From: Membranipora membranacea
Taxonomy: Eukaryota; Bryozoa; Gymnolaemata; Cheilostomatida; Membraniporidae
Length of the DNA stretch: 60,000 bases
Direction: 5' to 3'
NCBI GenBank assembly: GCA_914767715.1
Contig: OU612068.1
Location: 11,286,001 to 11,346,000, forward strand
Translations under genes and position numbers: made by a program
Shown: positions 39,230 to 49,908 of the stretch, in pieces
Layout: each line of letters begins with the position of its first letter
Position numbering within the stretch: the stretch's first letter is position 1
The notes under the pieces: generated by a model
Seen by the model: the letters and a program-made list of their open reading frames with translations, nothing else
Told to the model about the DNA's origin: nothing
Database searches by the model: none

Positions 39230-40110
39230 CCCCCAGCTGGTGAACTGGATCCAAGATTTCCTCATATATAGGAGACAGACAGAGGGTTGTCATCAAAGGA
39301 AAGGCTCCTTCAGAGTTGACTGTCACCTTCTCCTTTGAACTGCAATGTGGGTCTATATATGCCATGGCACATTACTCTAACAACAAGCCTCCAATCTTCC
39401 TGATTCTGACAGATGGTCTGTTGAGTGGGAACTGTCGTTTAATGACACCAAATGCCATGCGATAGCCTTCGGAGACCAAGGATTCAATCCTCAGTACAAA
39501 TTGGGAGACACAAGTATGGAATTGGAATTGCAAAGTACGTGGGAGTTAGTTCAGTCTGACCTCAAATTCAACCAAATTTTGGAGCTTAAGAAAGTGAAAA
39601 CATCGCAAACTCATGGAGCAATCAAACATGTTTTACATGATGCACCTAAAAATGGCCTCTTTCTCGCCTATATAAGTATATGCGGCCTATTAATGGAAAA
39701 TGCTGACACATGTGAGACCCCGCCCTCAATGAGGACATAGGGTGGCTAGAAACAATCCAATACAGAGCTATCAGGTCTACCAGCCGACTCAGAGGACGGG
39801 CTAGTGTCTATGATGCTGTCTCTGAGCTTGGCCTCCAGACACTTAAGCAGAGGTGAAAAAATCAGAATAGCCCTTGCTAGAAAGATGCTACAAAATTAGG
39901 TGAGACACAATATAGGAGATATCTGATGACAGAAAGAATATGACGATAACAACAAGATCTGCTGCCAGAAGAAAGCTAACCTCAGTGTACGCAGCATCAA
40001 AAATCTACCATGCAAATATTTCTACCAAAGACCATAAGAGACACCGGGGGAACAAACAAGGTAACAGACAAAATCAAGCTTTAAACAGAGGGTAGTAGTG
40101 CAACCCCCTG
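39230..40110 (+). mobile_element. Decayed LINE reverse-transcriptase 3' fragment (plus)
   Basis: Successive frames carry recognisable LINE pieces in the right order. First is LVNWIQDFLIYRRQ at about 39237. Then comes a WELSFNDTKCHAIAFG block and GDTSMELELQSTWELVQSDLKF. An IKHVLHDAPKNGLFLAY block follows. Last come TIQYRAIRSTSRLRGRAS and the C-terminal tail. Frameshifts and stops break it at several points. It is a different LINE from the minus-strand fragment at 33616. Confidence 0.85.
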
Positions 40111-40831
40111 TGCAGGACGACTACAGTTACACCTACCGAAAAAGTATGCTGTATGTAACGCTTATGGCCAAACACCCATATTTACACTGATAGCACTCAT
40201 CAGGCATAGAACAGAAAAATGTTACCTTAAAGTGTAGACTTGTCTCTGTAAATTAGGTACGCTGCCTCGTCAAGCCCTGCCCCAGCATTTGAGAAAGTAT
40301 ACCATGTAGGCCTGCTGCCAAAGTAAAAAAGACCGCCTCCATTTATGACCAGTCTCCAACACCAAGTCAATCTGATGAGGCTATCACATACAGGCCATAA
40401 TGTATCAGACAAAACAGGGCAGCTCAAGCAAAATCTGTCAAGCCTTTGGGAATAAGGTGGAACAGGAGTTTCGAAAATTTGAATTCTTTCATTTAGGAGG
40501 AAAAGAAATATGTCCCCTTAGAGTAGGTCAAACTAGTTTATCTAGCCGTTCGTCTAGCCAACCCTAAGACATTGTAGCAACAAGCTTATTTGTGAGTGAG
40601 CAATGGTGTCTTGTAGTAATGAGTTCTTCTATAATGTCCTGATATGACTAACTTTCTTGACCATAGAGTTATAAAACTCTGTTATCCTAGTATAGATCGA
40701 GTAAAGTGTGCTACAAATCTGCATAGAGCAGTAATGTATGTCAAGATAACCCCAGGCGGTGGCCCAATCGTCTCAGCTGTTAAATTATAGTTAACATATA
40801 TTTGTATCTTCTTTCCTTAACTCTTCTAGTG

Positions 40832-43800
40832 ATGGCTTCTCCAACTAAGCAACCGATAAAGAAGGTCACTTATAACACTACCACCAGATCCAAACCCAAA
40901 AAAAGAAATTATCAGGAGGAGTATCGTCCAGATAAGCTCAGACGGATATGGAAAAAGGTATTTCAACTTACAGCTTTTGATGTGCCAGTGTGTTGACAAT
41001 ATTGTATGTATATGTATGAATGCTTAGGTGCTAGACAAATTGATCAGCAGTAAATCTCTGCTGGCACTCAGGCAAATTTGTGCTCATTGAAATCTGTGTA
41101 GCTTGAGGCTTTAAAGTCAGCACTGTCACCTAACGAGCAAATAATTTGCACAAACTGATCTTCAAAATTAGGGTATGAAATTAACGCATTTCATACCCTG
41201 AGTATGACGATTGCAGCCTCATAATGTTGGTTTTGAGCTATACAGATGCACTCATCAACCTGTTTATTGTCTTTTGACAGGTTGAAGAGACGTTCCCTGG
41301 TGTGCCTCATCTTCTGGTCTATGTTGAAAAAGGGAAGCTCGTTATCAAAACATCTCCACACTGGAAACCAGCCTTACTTGATGAGGAGCTCCCGAAGTGC
41401 CTCATCTCTAAAGGTTTTTATACTCACCAGTTTTTTGTATGTATCAGTCATATTGTATTGTGGAATTTAATCCTACTCATTATCACAGAGTAATGAAATA
41501 CAGAGGGGAGACCTCAATGATGGTTTTAGTGCCTGCCATTTTGGGTTCACTAGTGGAAGATTGTCAATCCAAATACCTGCCAATTTGGCTAAATACATAA
41601 ATTACAATGGCAATTTGTCATGCATACATACCTACTTATGATGGGCCGTATTTCATTCTATACTTAACCTAAAGACCGATTTCCAACTCGTTTGAAATAT
41701 ATAGTTATACACCATATTGCTGTCTGTTTTTACTAGGATACATAGGCTACGAGTTTTCCAGGTTTTTTTAAATAAGCTATATCATATATATTCATGTGGG
41801 ATAATTGATAGACTTCTGGTCATCAAATTTAGGAAATGCCACGTACTGACCCAAGTAACATGCAAATCTATATGATAGAACTCATTGTACAAACCCAGAT
41901 AACTCATGGCCTAAGAATCCTAACACAAAATGACATGAATATGGTGTATAGCTTGAAGGTTAGACATTTCAAAAAGTTGGAAATCATTCTTTAGGTTAAA
42001 TACAGAATGAATTATGGGTCATCAAACATAGGTATGTCTGCAGGAAAATTCATTCATAACATGGTCAGTTTTTGGCATCCAATTGTGCACGATTTTCCCC
42101 CAGTGAATCAAAATCCACAGGCGCTATAACTATCATTGAAGTGTCTGAAATGTGATGCACATTGATGTAGTAACATAGGTCTTATAGGCTCAAAAAATAT
42201 TGTTGATAAGGATATTGTGATCACCATTTTCTGAGTTTTAAATCTGGTGCTCTCACTTGCTGATTCATTTCGGTATGATTTCAGATTCCTTAACAGACTT
42301 ACCAGATAAAACTCCTGGAAAGGATACCAGTCGGCAGCCTGTAATCCTCGCCCAAGAAGAAATTGACGAGATGAACTCTGACGAAAGAAGGAGCAAACTA
42401 AGTGAGATTGTGACAAATGGTAGGTAATATTCACACCGGTCGGTGAATATCATGCCTACAAACTCCTTTCTATATTCCATGTTGTACTGCAATTATTATC
42501 TCAGTAGGAATCAAATTATTTTGCTAGCCAAGTAAACTGGAACTCTCAGACAATCATATAAGTTCTACTATTTAGTAAAAAAGTGCCTCATTAAATTTGG
42601 AGCATTTAGTGTTACTCATTGGTTCCAATAGTCCGGTGGCAGCCCCTGCCTATCTTGTCACTTCCATTTGCATTTTTGGATGGATAAGGTTTGTCAGTTG
42701 TTTCTGGTACAGTTTTTCACGCTGATCGCAATGGTAACAATGTACCTTACACTGAGTTGCAAAATGGGCCGCTAATTGCCAAAAACGCTGCCGGTAAAAG
42801 GGAAAGTGATCAAAATGATGAAATGGTTTCTAAACATCCAAAATCTGAAAGAGCATATCATAATTAGTGAATCTACAACTTTACATGGGTCTGCTATCGC
42901 AAAAAAAAGAGATGCTGCCAACAACGGTTGCAATACCCCTTTCATCACCTGTGTATAACTATCATTAAAGCGAAACTACTTTTTCAATTATGTTGCTGCC
43001 TAAAAAACCGGCTTCGAATGTTTGTATTGATTGATTTTTTTTATGGTAACTGTGTATTGACACTCCCATCGCATAAGACCAGTTTTTAATGCTCTGAGTG
43101 TGTTGTTTTTCAAATAGTGCGTATTCTTTCCTTTATAGTATCATAAAAATTTTCTTTATTAGGTTTTATAGTGTGTAAAGCAAAATTTAACTCCTTCAAG
43201 TATCATCAGAAAGGTGCATAATGCTGAAAAGAATTATTTTGGTCGTTGATGGAGTCAATACAAAAGCACCATAAAAAAATCAAATCGATACGAACATTCG
43301 AAGTCAGTTTTTGAGGCGTCTGCAAAATTGAAAAAGTAGTGTCATTTCAATGATAGTTATATACAGGTGATATAGGGGGGTATTGCAACCGTTGTTGGCC
43401 ACATCTTGGCTATTTTGTCGGCAGCGTTTTTCACTTTATCACTTTTTATAAGGTTTCCTCATTCACTCAAAATTTGAGATATCATGCTGATATTATACCA
43501 AAAACTGACCAAGGTATGTATAAATCTTATTGCAGAGTTTGAGTAGCCCAACTCATGAGGTGAGCACAAGACAGACCTTTGAAATCTAAAAAACAGCAAT
43601 TTTGGCCATTTTCGGCAGTATTTTGGCAATTTGCTGCCTATTGTGCAACTTTGTGTAAGGTACATCATCACCATTGCGACCGCCTCAAAAACTACCCTAG
43701 AATCCACTCTTAGAATTTATCCATCCGATCTCGTAAATAAAGTTGCGTTTCTAGCCACATTTTTGGTAGGCTGCCACTGGACTACAATGCTTGATAAACG

Positions 43801-46800
43801 TCCAAATCTTATGCAAGTTGCAAGCAAATTACTTTTAAGTTATCTGATACAGTGGTGTTTTGTCTCATTTCCTATATAATAATCTTGCTTGTGTGAGGAG
43901 TGCCTGTTTCTTTATTAATAGTAACTCTCTGAGCAAGATAAAAATGGGTAGGCCTAAATATATAAATATTGGTTTCCTCTACTTCATATAATTCTGCTAC
44001 CTAATCCAAATTGCAGTGCAATGATTGTCAAAGGTACATTGTTGCATTGGTTACCATGTTATTTGAATTTCTATACATATTCTAGGTATGATGAAAAAAG
44101 CTCCCAGAAACATCTGGGGTAACCAGGAGGAGTTGGCCAAGCGACGCTGGTGGCCTGATGATGTTGCCTTCGCACCTCCGAAGGCACGCATGGAGAGCAA
44201 ATATATACATACCAATGAAACAATTGGGCGTTGTCTCTACGCCTATGCATCTAGTATGGTAAGTTTTATTTACTTGGCTATCCATCACTTTCTGACATGA
44301 ATTGAACCAAAGATATTTTAGGCAGCCATGTTGCAACCATTGATATAGAATTCTATACCAATGGTTGCACCAGTTGTAATGTATATTTTGATCCGGTTGG
44401 ATAAAATATCAATTGAGCTATCGAAAACTAGAAATTTACCATACCCATCTTCATTGATTTGATCCGAAAGGAAGATAAAAAATTGTTTTTAAATATGTTT
44501 ACCGTTCCCCCAATGTATCCTGTTTGGTGCTGTCGATAAGACCTTAATATTCAGGTTACGGTTTTGAATTCACCTCTACATCTTTTGGTTATTGGGATCT
44601 ATGGTTCGTCTTGTTCCATATGAGGTAATTGACAAAGGTTTGAAGTTGTAAGCACTGTTCTTTTAACTTTCACTCTGATTTCAGAAAATGACCATACATC
44701 CAAATATTATTGTAATATATTGTTATACATGTGAACCTGTTCATCGAGCACACTGCGTGTCTGCTCTTGACTATGATTTCTTAATGATTTGCCCATTCTC
44801 TCACAGTTTCCCAGAAAAAAATATGGATTCCCATGGAAATGTGGCCCCAGTCTGTCATTCGTTTTCACATGGTGTTGTGTTTTATGTTGGTATGCTTTGT
44901 CTCACTCTTCAGCTTATCCATCATGTTATAGGAACAAAACATCAACACACCGAGGTAGATCTTGACCGAAACATACGTTCACAATACCCTATAGGAGTTT
45001 AATTTCGCTATCTGGACCTGGTACTAAATTTCGCTCGTACTAAATTTCGCTACTATGATGAGTGAGTTTAATTTCGGATACACTAAATTTCGCTAGAAGG
45101 CTTACTAGCGAAAATTAAAAAAACATGTCCAAGCTGGGATTCGAACCCAGGGCATAACCCTCCATCAGATTGCAAGGCAGACAGTTAGACCACTACACCA
45201 CACTACCTTGCATGCATGCATGCATGCATGTATTCCTGTATAATTGCACATTGTTTATAAAACTGAGTGGTGTTTATCGGGTTTTCACAGTACCCAGCCT
45301 AATTTCTTGTTAACAGTGACAGGAGTATAGACAAGAGTGATTTTTTGTTATTTTAGTATCGGAGAGATGAAGCTAAATCCTGAACATGGTTATGCCATCA
45401 ACAACACCAAACAGGATGAAGAACCTTATAACGCTTCCATGACTACTAAACAGTGAGTTTTATTCTCTTTTTATACACCAGTGGATCAGCCTTATTTGTT
45501 CCATCCATACAATAGCAATATTAATGAATTAATTAGAAATTATTGTATACAAATTAGTGTCAATGCAGGTAGATAGAAACCAACATCTTGTGTTGTCCTT
45601 TTTATTGAGTAGAAGTATGGCTGAAGTAAATGCCATGCTTTGATATTCTTGTGATTATCCCATTTTTCTATTTTGTTTCAGGATTGATCTTACATCTCCC
45701 GAAACTTCTGATGTACCAGACCCATCAGAACCTCAAAGGTAATTTGATCTACAGTCTCATCCTATGTAAACACGCGGATATTGTGATATTGTTGTTCAAG
45801 ATACAACAGGTGATTGCGTAGCCGAGTATGTTTTCTCAAATTTTTAGCAAGTTTTCAACATACGAGATACTAAAACAACAGTTCAATATTTAAATACTTA
45901 TTTCTTGTGTTGGCAGGTTATGTATCAGAAACAGAATTGGCATTTACCAGTCAGATCTGGACTCACTGAAAGACGGTGGCTGGCTAACAAGTAGCATTGT
46001 AGATGCGTCGATAGGGTGAGATCTATGGTCGGCCAGTCGAACCATACTGATGACCTCATTCAATTTTTCTGTGAAGTTTGTTCTGTATTTAATTTCAGGG
46101 CTGTATTCATGGGTTTTAGAGCTGTATGTGCAGGTGGGAGGGGGCGCTGTAGTTACTACAAGGGGGTATTTGTTGATCTGAGGCGGTTTTCAGGCATTTC
46201 AGCCCTATTTGGGAGGAAAACCACAAAGATTTTTCCATATGGGGTATATGAAATAATATCAGAATTGGGGCCATTCATCATCGTATCATGAGGCAAAGTG
46301 AGAAATCAAACTGATGAAGGAATATTTACTGTTTCTAGGAAGAAAATGCATGCCGCAGGAGAGTTAGCTATAGCTCATGAAAGTCACTGGAGCCAGGTCA
46401 GGGAGAGTAAGAAAAAGAATATAGAGAAGGGCCTACATATATTCCCGATTTGTATGGAGTAAGTGAGAATTAGTGTTCATACACCTGTGTATATATATAT
46501 GAGTATATGTATGAGTATGTATATATAAATATATAGGCAATAGTACGTTCGGTAAGAATATTCTTTTTTGAATAAGCCCATTTAACTTAGACAGGACCTC
46601 AAAATAACGGAAAACTTGGGAGAACAAATGCTATGAGTTTATATGCTGGATTAACCACTATTATTCAGACTGATTATCTGTCTAAACTGAAGCAATAATG
46701 GTTGCATGCTTCCACTGCAGATGTTTTCACAATATCATTTGAATTTTAGCTCCCATTGGTGGCTTTTGGTTGCCAGTGTCAAAAGGGATATGGATGTCGC

Positions 46801-47517
46801 AATGGATAACCTGTTTATGCTCGATAGTCTAGGGAAAGGCGCTGGGAAAAGGCACGAGAAAGCAGCTGTCTTGTTGTTGTACGTAAGGCTTTTCAGTACT
46901 ACTTACAATGTGCTTATGTAAGGTTTTTCAATGTAAAAATAGAACTTGGTTTGCTTCATAATACTGTGATACAATATATCAACTGCTGACAGTTAGAAAA
47001 TTTAAACCTCATTTCTGTTTATTTTCTTTGCATACACAGCCCATATCTTTTAATTCTTTCAATCTACTTCATTGTTCTAGGAAATACCTAGGGATGGAAC
47101 GAGGGGAAAAGGCTAAGTATAATGTTGTTGATGTTCCCCAGCAGAAAGATGCAGATGATTGTGGTGTTCACACCATTCATCACGCATGGCGTCTCAGAGA
47201 GGTTTGTTACATTGCAATCCACATTTTATAAATTTCCTTGAGCACAACAATTGGTGAAAATAGGTTGGCTGACACATACCTGATGCTAAGATATACTTAT
47301 ATGTGCATGTTTGCATGACGTTGACCATATAAAGGCACTCAAGCGAACACAAACTTGAGGCGTGTTTATGTTGAGAGCATCACAGAATTTTAGCATAATA
47401 CTTAAGTAAGTTTCCTTTTTTCAATAGATTGGCTGGCAGGCCCTGCATGAGGTAAAGAAACCTGGGGGAATCACAACCACCCGAGCCAAGATCAGGGAGT
47501 ACATTGTGAATGGTTAA
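40832..47517 (+). CDS. Ulp1-type (C48) SUMO protease-like gene
   Basis: Eleven exons give 422 residues: 40832-40957, 41281-41413, 42285-42419, 44086-44258, 45367-45452, 45682-45738, 45917-46015, 46339-46458, 46750-46878, 47081-47201, 47428-47517. The N-terminal half is basic and not recognised. From exon 7 on it is a C48 cysteine protease: a GWLTSSIVDASIG entry motif, IFPICMD-SHWW with the catalytic His, LFMLDSLG with the Asp, and VPQQKDADDCGVH with the oxyanion Gln and catalytic Cys. Ulp1/SENP enzymes remove SUMO-like modifiers. Exon 2 must use a weak donor at 41414 (AAAG|GTTTTT) to keep frame; the better GTATGT at 41437 breaks it. Exon 5 uses the acceptor ggagag. The ATG follows a pyrimidine-rich tract ending in ctag, so a non-coding 5' exon is likely. 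It faces the KDZ transposase gene tail to tail. Zisupton transposons carry such a domain, which suggests the two belong together. Confidence 0.87.
41600..42060. repeat. Foldback repeat in Ulp1-like gene intron 2
   Basis: Arms face each other: tacctacttatgatgggccg and ttaacctaaagaccgatttc on the left, and their approximate complements at 41945-42035 on the right. The right arm continues to 42135 (actatcattgaagtg) and matches a second copy at 58740-59000 in the same orientation. Confidence 0.75.
42706..43703. repeat. Foldback element in Ulp1-like gene intron 3
   Basis: An inverted repeat of about 1 kb. The left arm starts tggtacagtttttcacgctg and contains cgcaatggtaacaatgtacc. The right arm ends with the imperfect complement of that block, near 43640-43703. 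Inner matches include the gcaacggttg-type core and tttcaatgatagttatatac. The right arm holds about 150 extra bases. No coding frame is present. Confidence 0.8.
45000..45115. repeat. Clustered taaatttcgct repeats
   Basis: The block taaatttcgct, or close variants, occurs four to five times between 45000 and 45100. It is followed by an inverted copy (agcgaaaatt), right next to the tRNA-like sequence. It looks like the variable part of a small repeat unit in the intron. Confidence 0.6.
45125..45208 (-). repeat. tRNA-like sequence (probable SINE head or pseudo-tRNA)
   Basis: On the minus strand there is a good A box (GTGTAGTGGTCTAAC) and a textbook B box within ctgggttcgaatcccag, which gives a perfect five-pair T arm. 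The two ends do not pair as an acceptor stem and the anticodon arm does not close. It is therefore tRNA-derived but not a working tRNA. A (catg)n run adjoins it at about 45209-45230. Confidence 0.7.
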
Positions 47518-48195
47518 GGTAATGGTAAGGTGAGTTTCAAAAGAGGCGGCCTCGAGTGGCGGCGAAGGGTGCATGAGGGCGTTAGACTCCCCGTTGTCAC
47601 TGAGGTGGCAAGCCAGCCGGAAGTAAGGGAGGGAGGGAAACCGCTGAGCGAACCAAAACCGGAAGGGGGGCTATGGTGTCAGGCTTCACGTGCCGCCCCC
47701 TGTAAGTACTCAAATAACATTGATATGAGAATAATTTGACTTATTGAAAATGGTAAGCAAATTAAATCAGCATATGGATGTTATTTGAGGAAACTGATTG
47801 ACACTTAACCTTGGTTTGCGATTGCCTGGTCTATTGCAAGGGAAATTCTTGCACAATTCTTTACCGTGTGGCATTCATTAATATAACATGTCACAACATA
47901 TCTAACTGTGAGTTAATGAAAATATGATCAGCAGCTTTTACCTTATCACCAATTGTCCTACCTACATTGGTTCTAGCATTTTGGACTCTGTTTCATTCAC
48001 AATGTTAATTTGTTTGCGTTTTGTTTATTTGTAGTCCTAATTTGGAGTTGCCTCTTCTCGGACACTAAAGGAAAACAAGATTGTTCTAGGCCACACTGAC
48101 ATCGCGACAACGGTATAATCATGTGGATCTCCGATCGTTAGTGTCAATTATGTATCAGTACCTAATATGTTTCCGCCAACATGTATTTGCCCTTG

Positions 48196-48943
48196 AGGTA
48201 ATGTCAAAGACCTATCCGAATATCAACATATCATATACCGTTGGAAAGCTGCCGAGCTACTGAAAATGAATAGCTGAACAAAAACTTGATTCGGTGACGT
48301 TGTGTCATTTTAGGGAGGAAATGAGGCAGAAAACGCTCTTTTTGTCAATGCAGATTGAGCAGTCAAATTAATTGCAAGAAATTTCAAAACGTGTGGAATG
48401 TATACTTAGAGATTGCGTTCATCATAAAATTTGATTTTCTCTGATATACGACTAGTCTAAATTGACTTTTTACGTCACGCCATACAACGCATTTATTTTG
48501 TGAAGCCGTGAAAATATGTGAAATTTCAATCAATATTTCACAACAGATCATAGGCTTGAATCAAAAATAATTAATTTTGATTCGAGCCTATGATCTGTTG
48601 GGAATTCATGATTGAAATTTCACAATTTTCACGGCTTCACAAAATAAATGCGTTGTATGGCGTGACGTAAAAAGTCAATTTAGACTAGTCATATATCAGA
48701 GAAAATCAAATTTTATGATGAACGCAATCTCTAAGTATACATTCCACATGTTTTGAAATTTTTTGCAATTAATTTGACTCCTTCATCTGCATTGACAAAA
48801 ACACGTTTTTTGCCTCATTTCCTCCCTAAAATGACACAACGTCATCAAATCAAGTTTTTGTTCAGGTATTCATTTTCAGTAGCTCGGCAGCTTTCCAACG
48901 GTATATGATATGTTGATATTCGGATCGGTCTTTGACATTACCT
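48196..48943. mobile_element. Near-perfect foldback element
   Basis: Arms of about 370 bases (48196-48566 and 48575-48943) are almost identical in inverted orientation around an 8-base centre. The left arm starts aggtaatgtcaaagacctat. The right arm ends with the complement (tttgacattacct). The high arm identity implies recent insertion or gene conversion. It contains no open frame. Outer blocks such as gaaagctgccgagctactga and gaaatgaggc are shared with the larger foldback at 50171. Confidence 0.92.
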
Positions 48944-49805
48944 TAATTAATAAAATTGAATACGGGTTGTCACACCAAATTAAATTTTATGTGATGATAC
49001 TCATACTAGATGACTTAACTATCTTAATTCACTCTGTATTGATCAGATATATACATGCAATTGTATATCACGTGATCAGTGTGGTTGTAATCTGTATATG
49101 CATACGTGGTTCCACTCGTCAATATTAATTTTCGTGAATTCTATGCCATCAACCATGAATGTCATTATGTGCCTGCTGTTTTAATTCTAGCGGGGCATAT
49201 AGGCATTTGCGGTAACCTAAACTGGCAGTTTTTTTATTTGTTTCAATGTTGACCTGTTGTCCTGCTCAGGCCCTGACAACCGTCGATCCGAAGATTATCA
49301 CTTGCGTTTCATAAACATGATTTTCCGTCACTTACTAACAACCCAAAGGGTGCAAAGGACCTCTATCTCTTAGCTCATTATCATTGTTCGATATTATACC
49401 TAGCCTCTCGTATACTTAATCCATGGCCATGACTGATGTACATCAGGGATGTCCCAAACACCCTGTGCACATCAACAGTAGTTGTCCTCTATTACAAAAA
49501 TTGTGAGTAGGCAACTCCAATTTTCTTTCATTATTGTTATACGCTATGCAGGGAGTCTGGTCAACTCATTGTATATTGTTAACTTTCAGGCTTTACTAAT
49601 GGAATTATTTCTCATTATATCATCAGCCAGCTTCATATTTATTTCGTCTACATGTATATTAATCAACTATAGTACAATAAATTTTGTGAACATCAAGTGT
49701 TTGTTTCACGTGTGCCAGGTATGACATAATTGTGTTTGTTAATTCTGAAATTTTAAGAATGGCAAAACTGAAGAAGTTGGGCAAAAATACAAGTCATCAT
49801 AAGTA

Positions 49806-49839
49806 ATGAATGAATGAATGAATGAATGAATGAATGAAT
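49806..49839. repeat. (TGAA)n microsatellite
   Basis: Eight tandem copies of tgaa just downstream of the KDZ gene stop. Confidence 0.95.
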
Positions 49840-49908
49840 AACATGTAACTAGCTAAGGAAGTTCAGCAATGGCAGGTGCAGGCAGGAGTAGAGTAGAACT
49901 AGGGTAGA

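Larger units (their letters stand above)
47518..49908. other. Interval between the convergent Ulp1-like and KDZ genes
   Basis: It holds a markedly GC-rich block (about 47525-47705) ending at a GTAAGT donor-like site. A near-perfect foldback element (48196-48943) and a (TGAA)n microsatellite (49806-49839) follow. I see no further exons I can defend. Confidence 0.55.

Noticed and set aside
45125-45208. Functional tRNA gene
   Set aside because: The A and B boxes are good, but the acceptor stem and anticodon arm do not pair.
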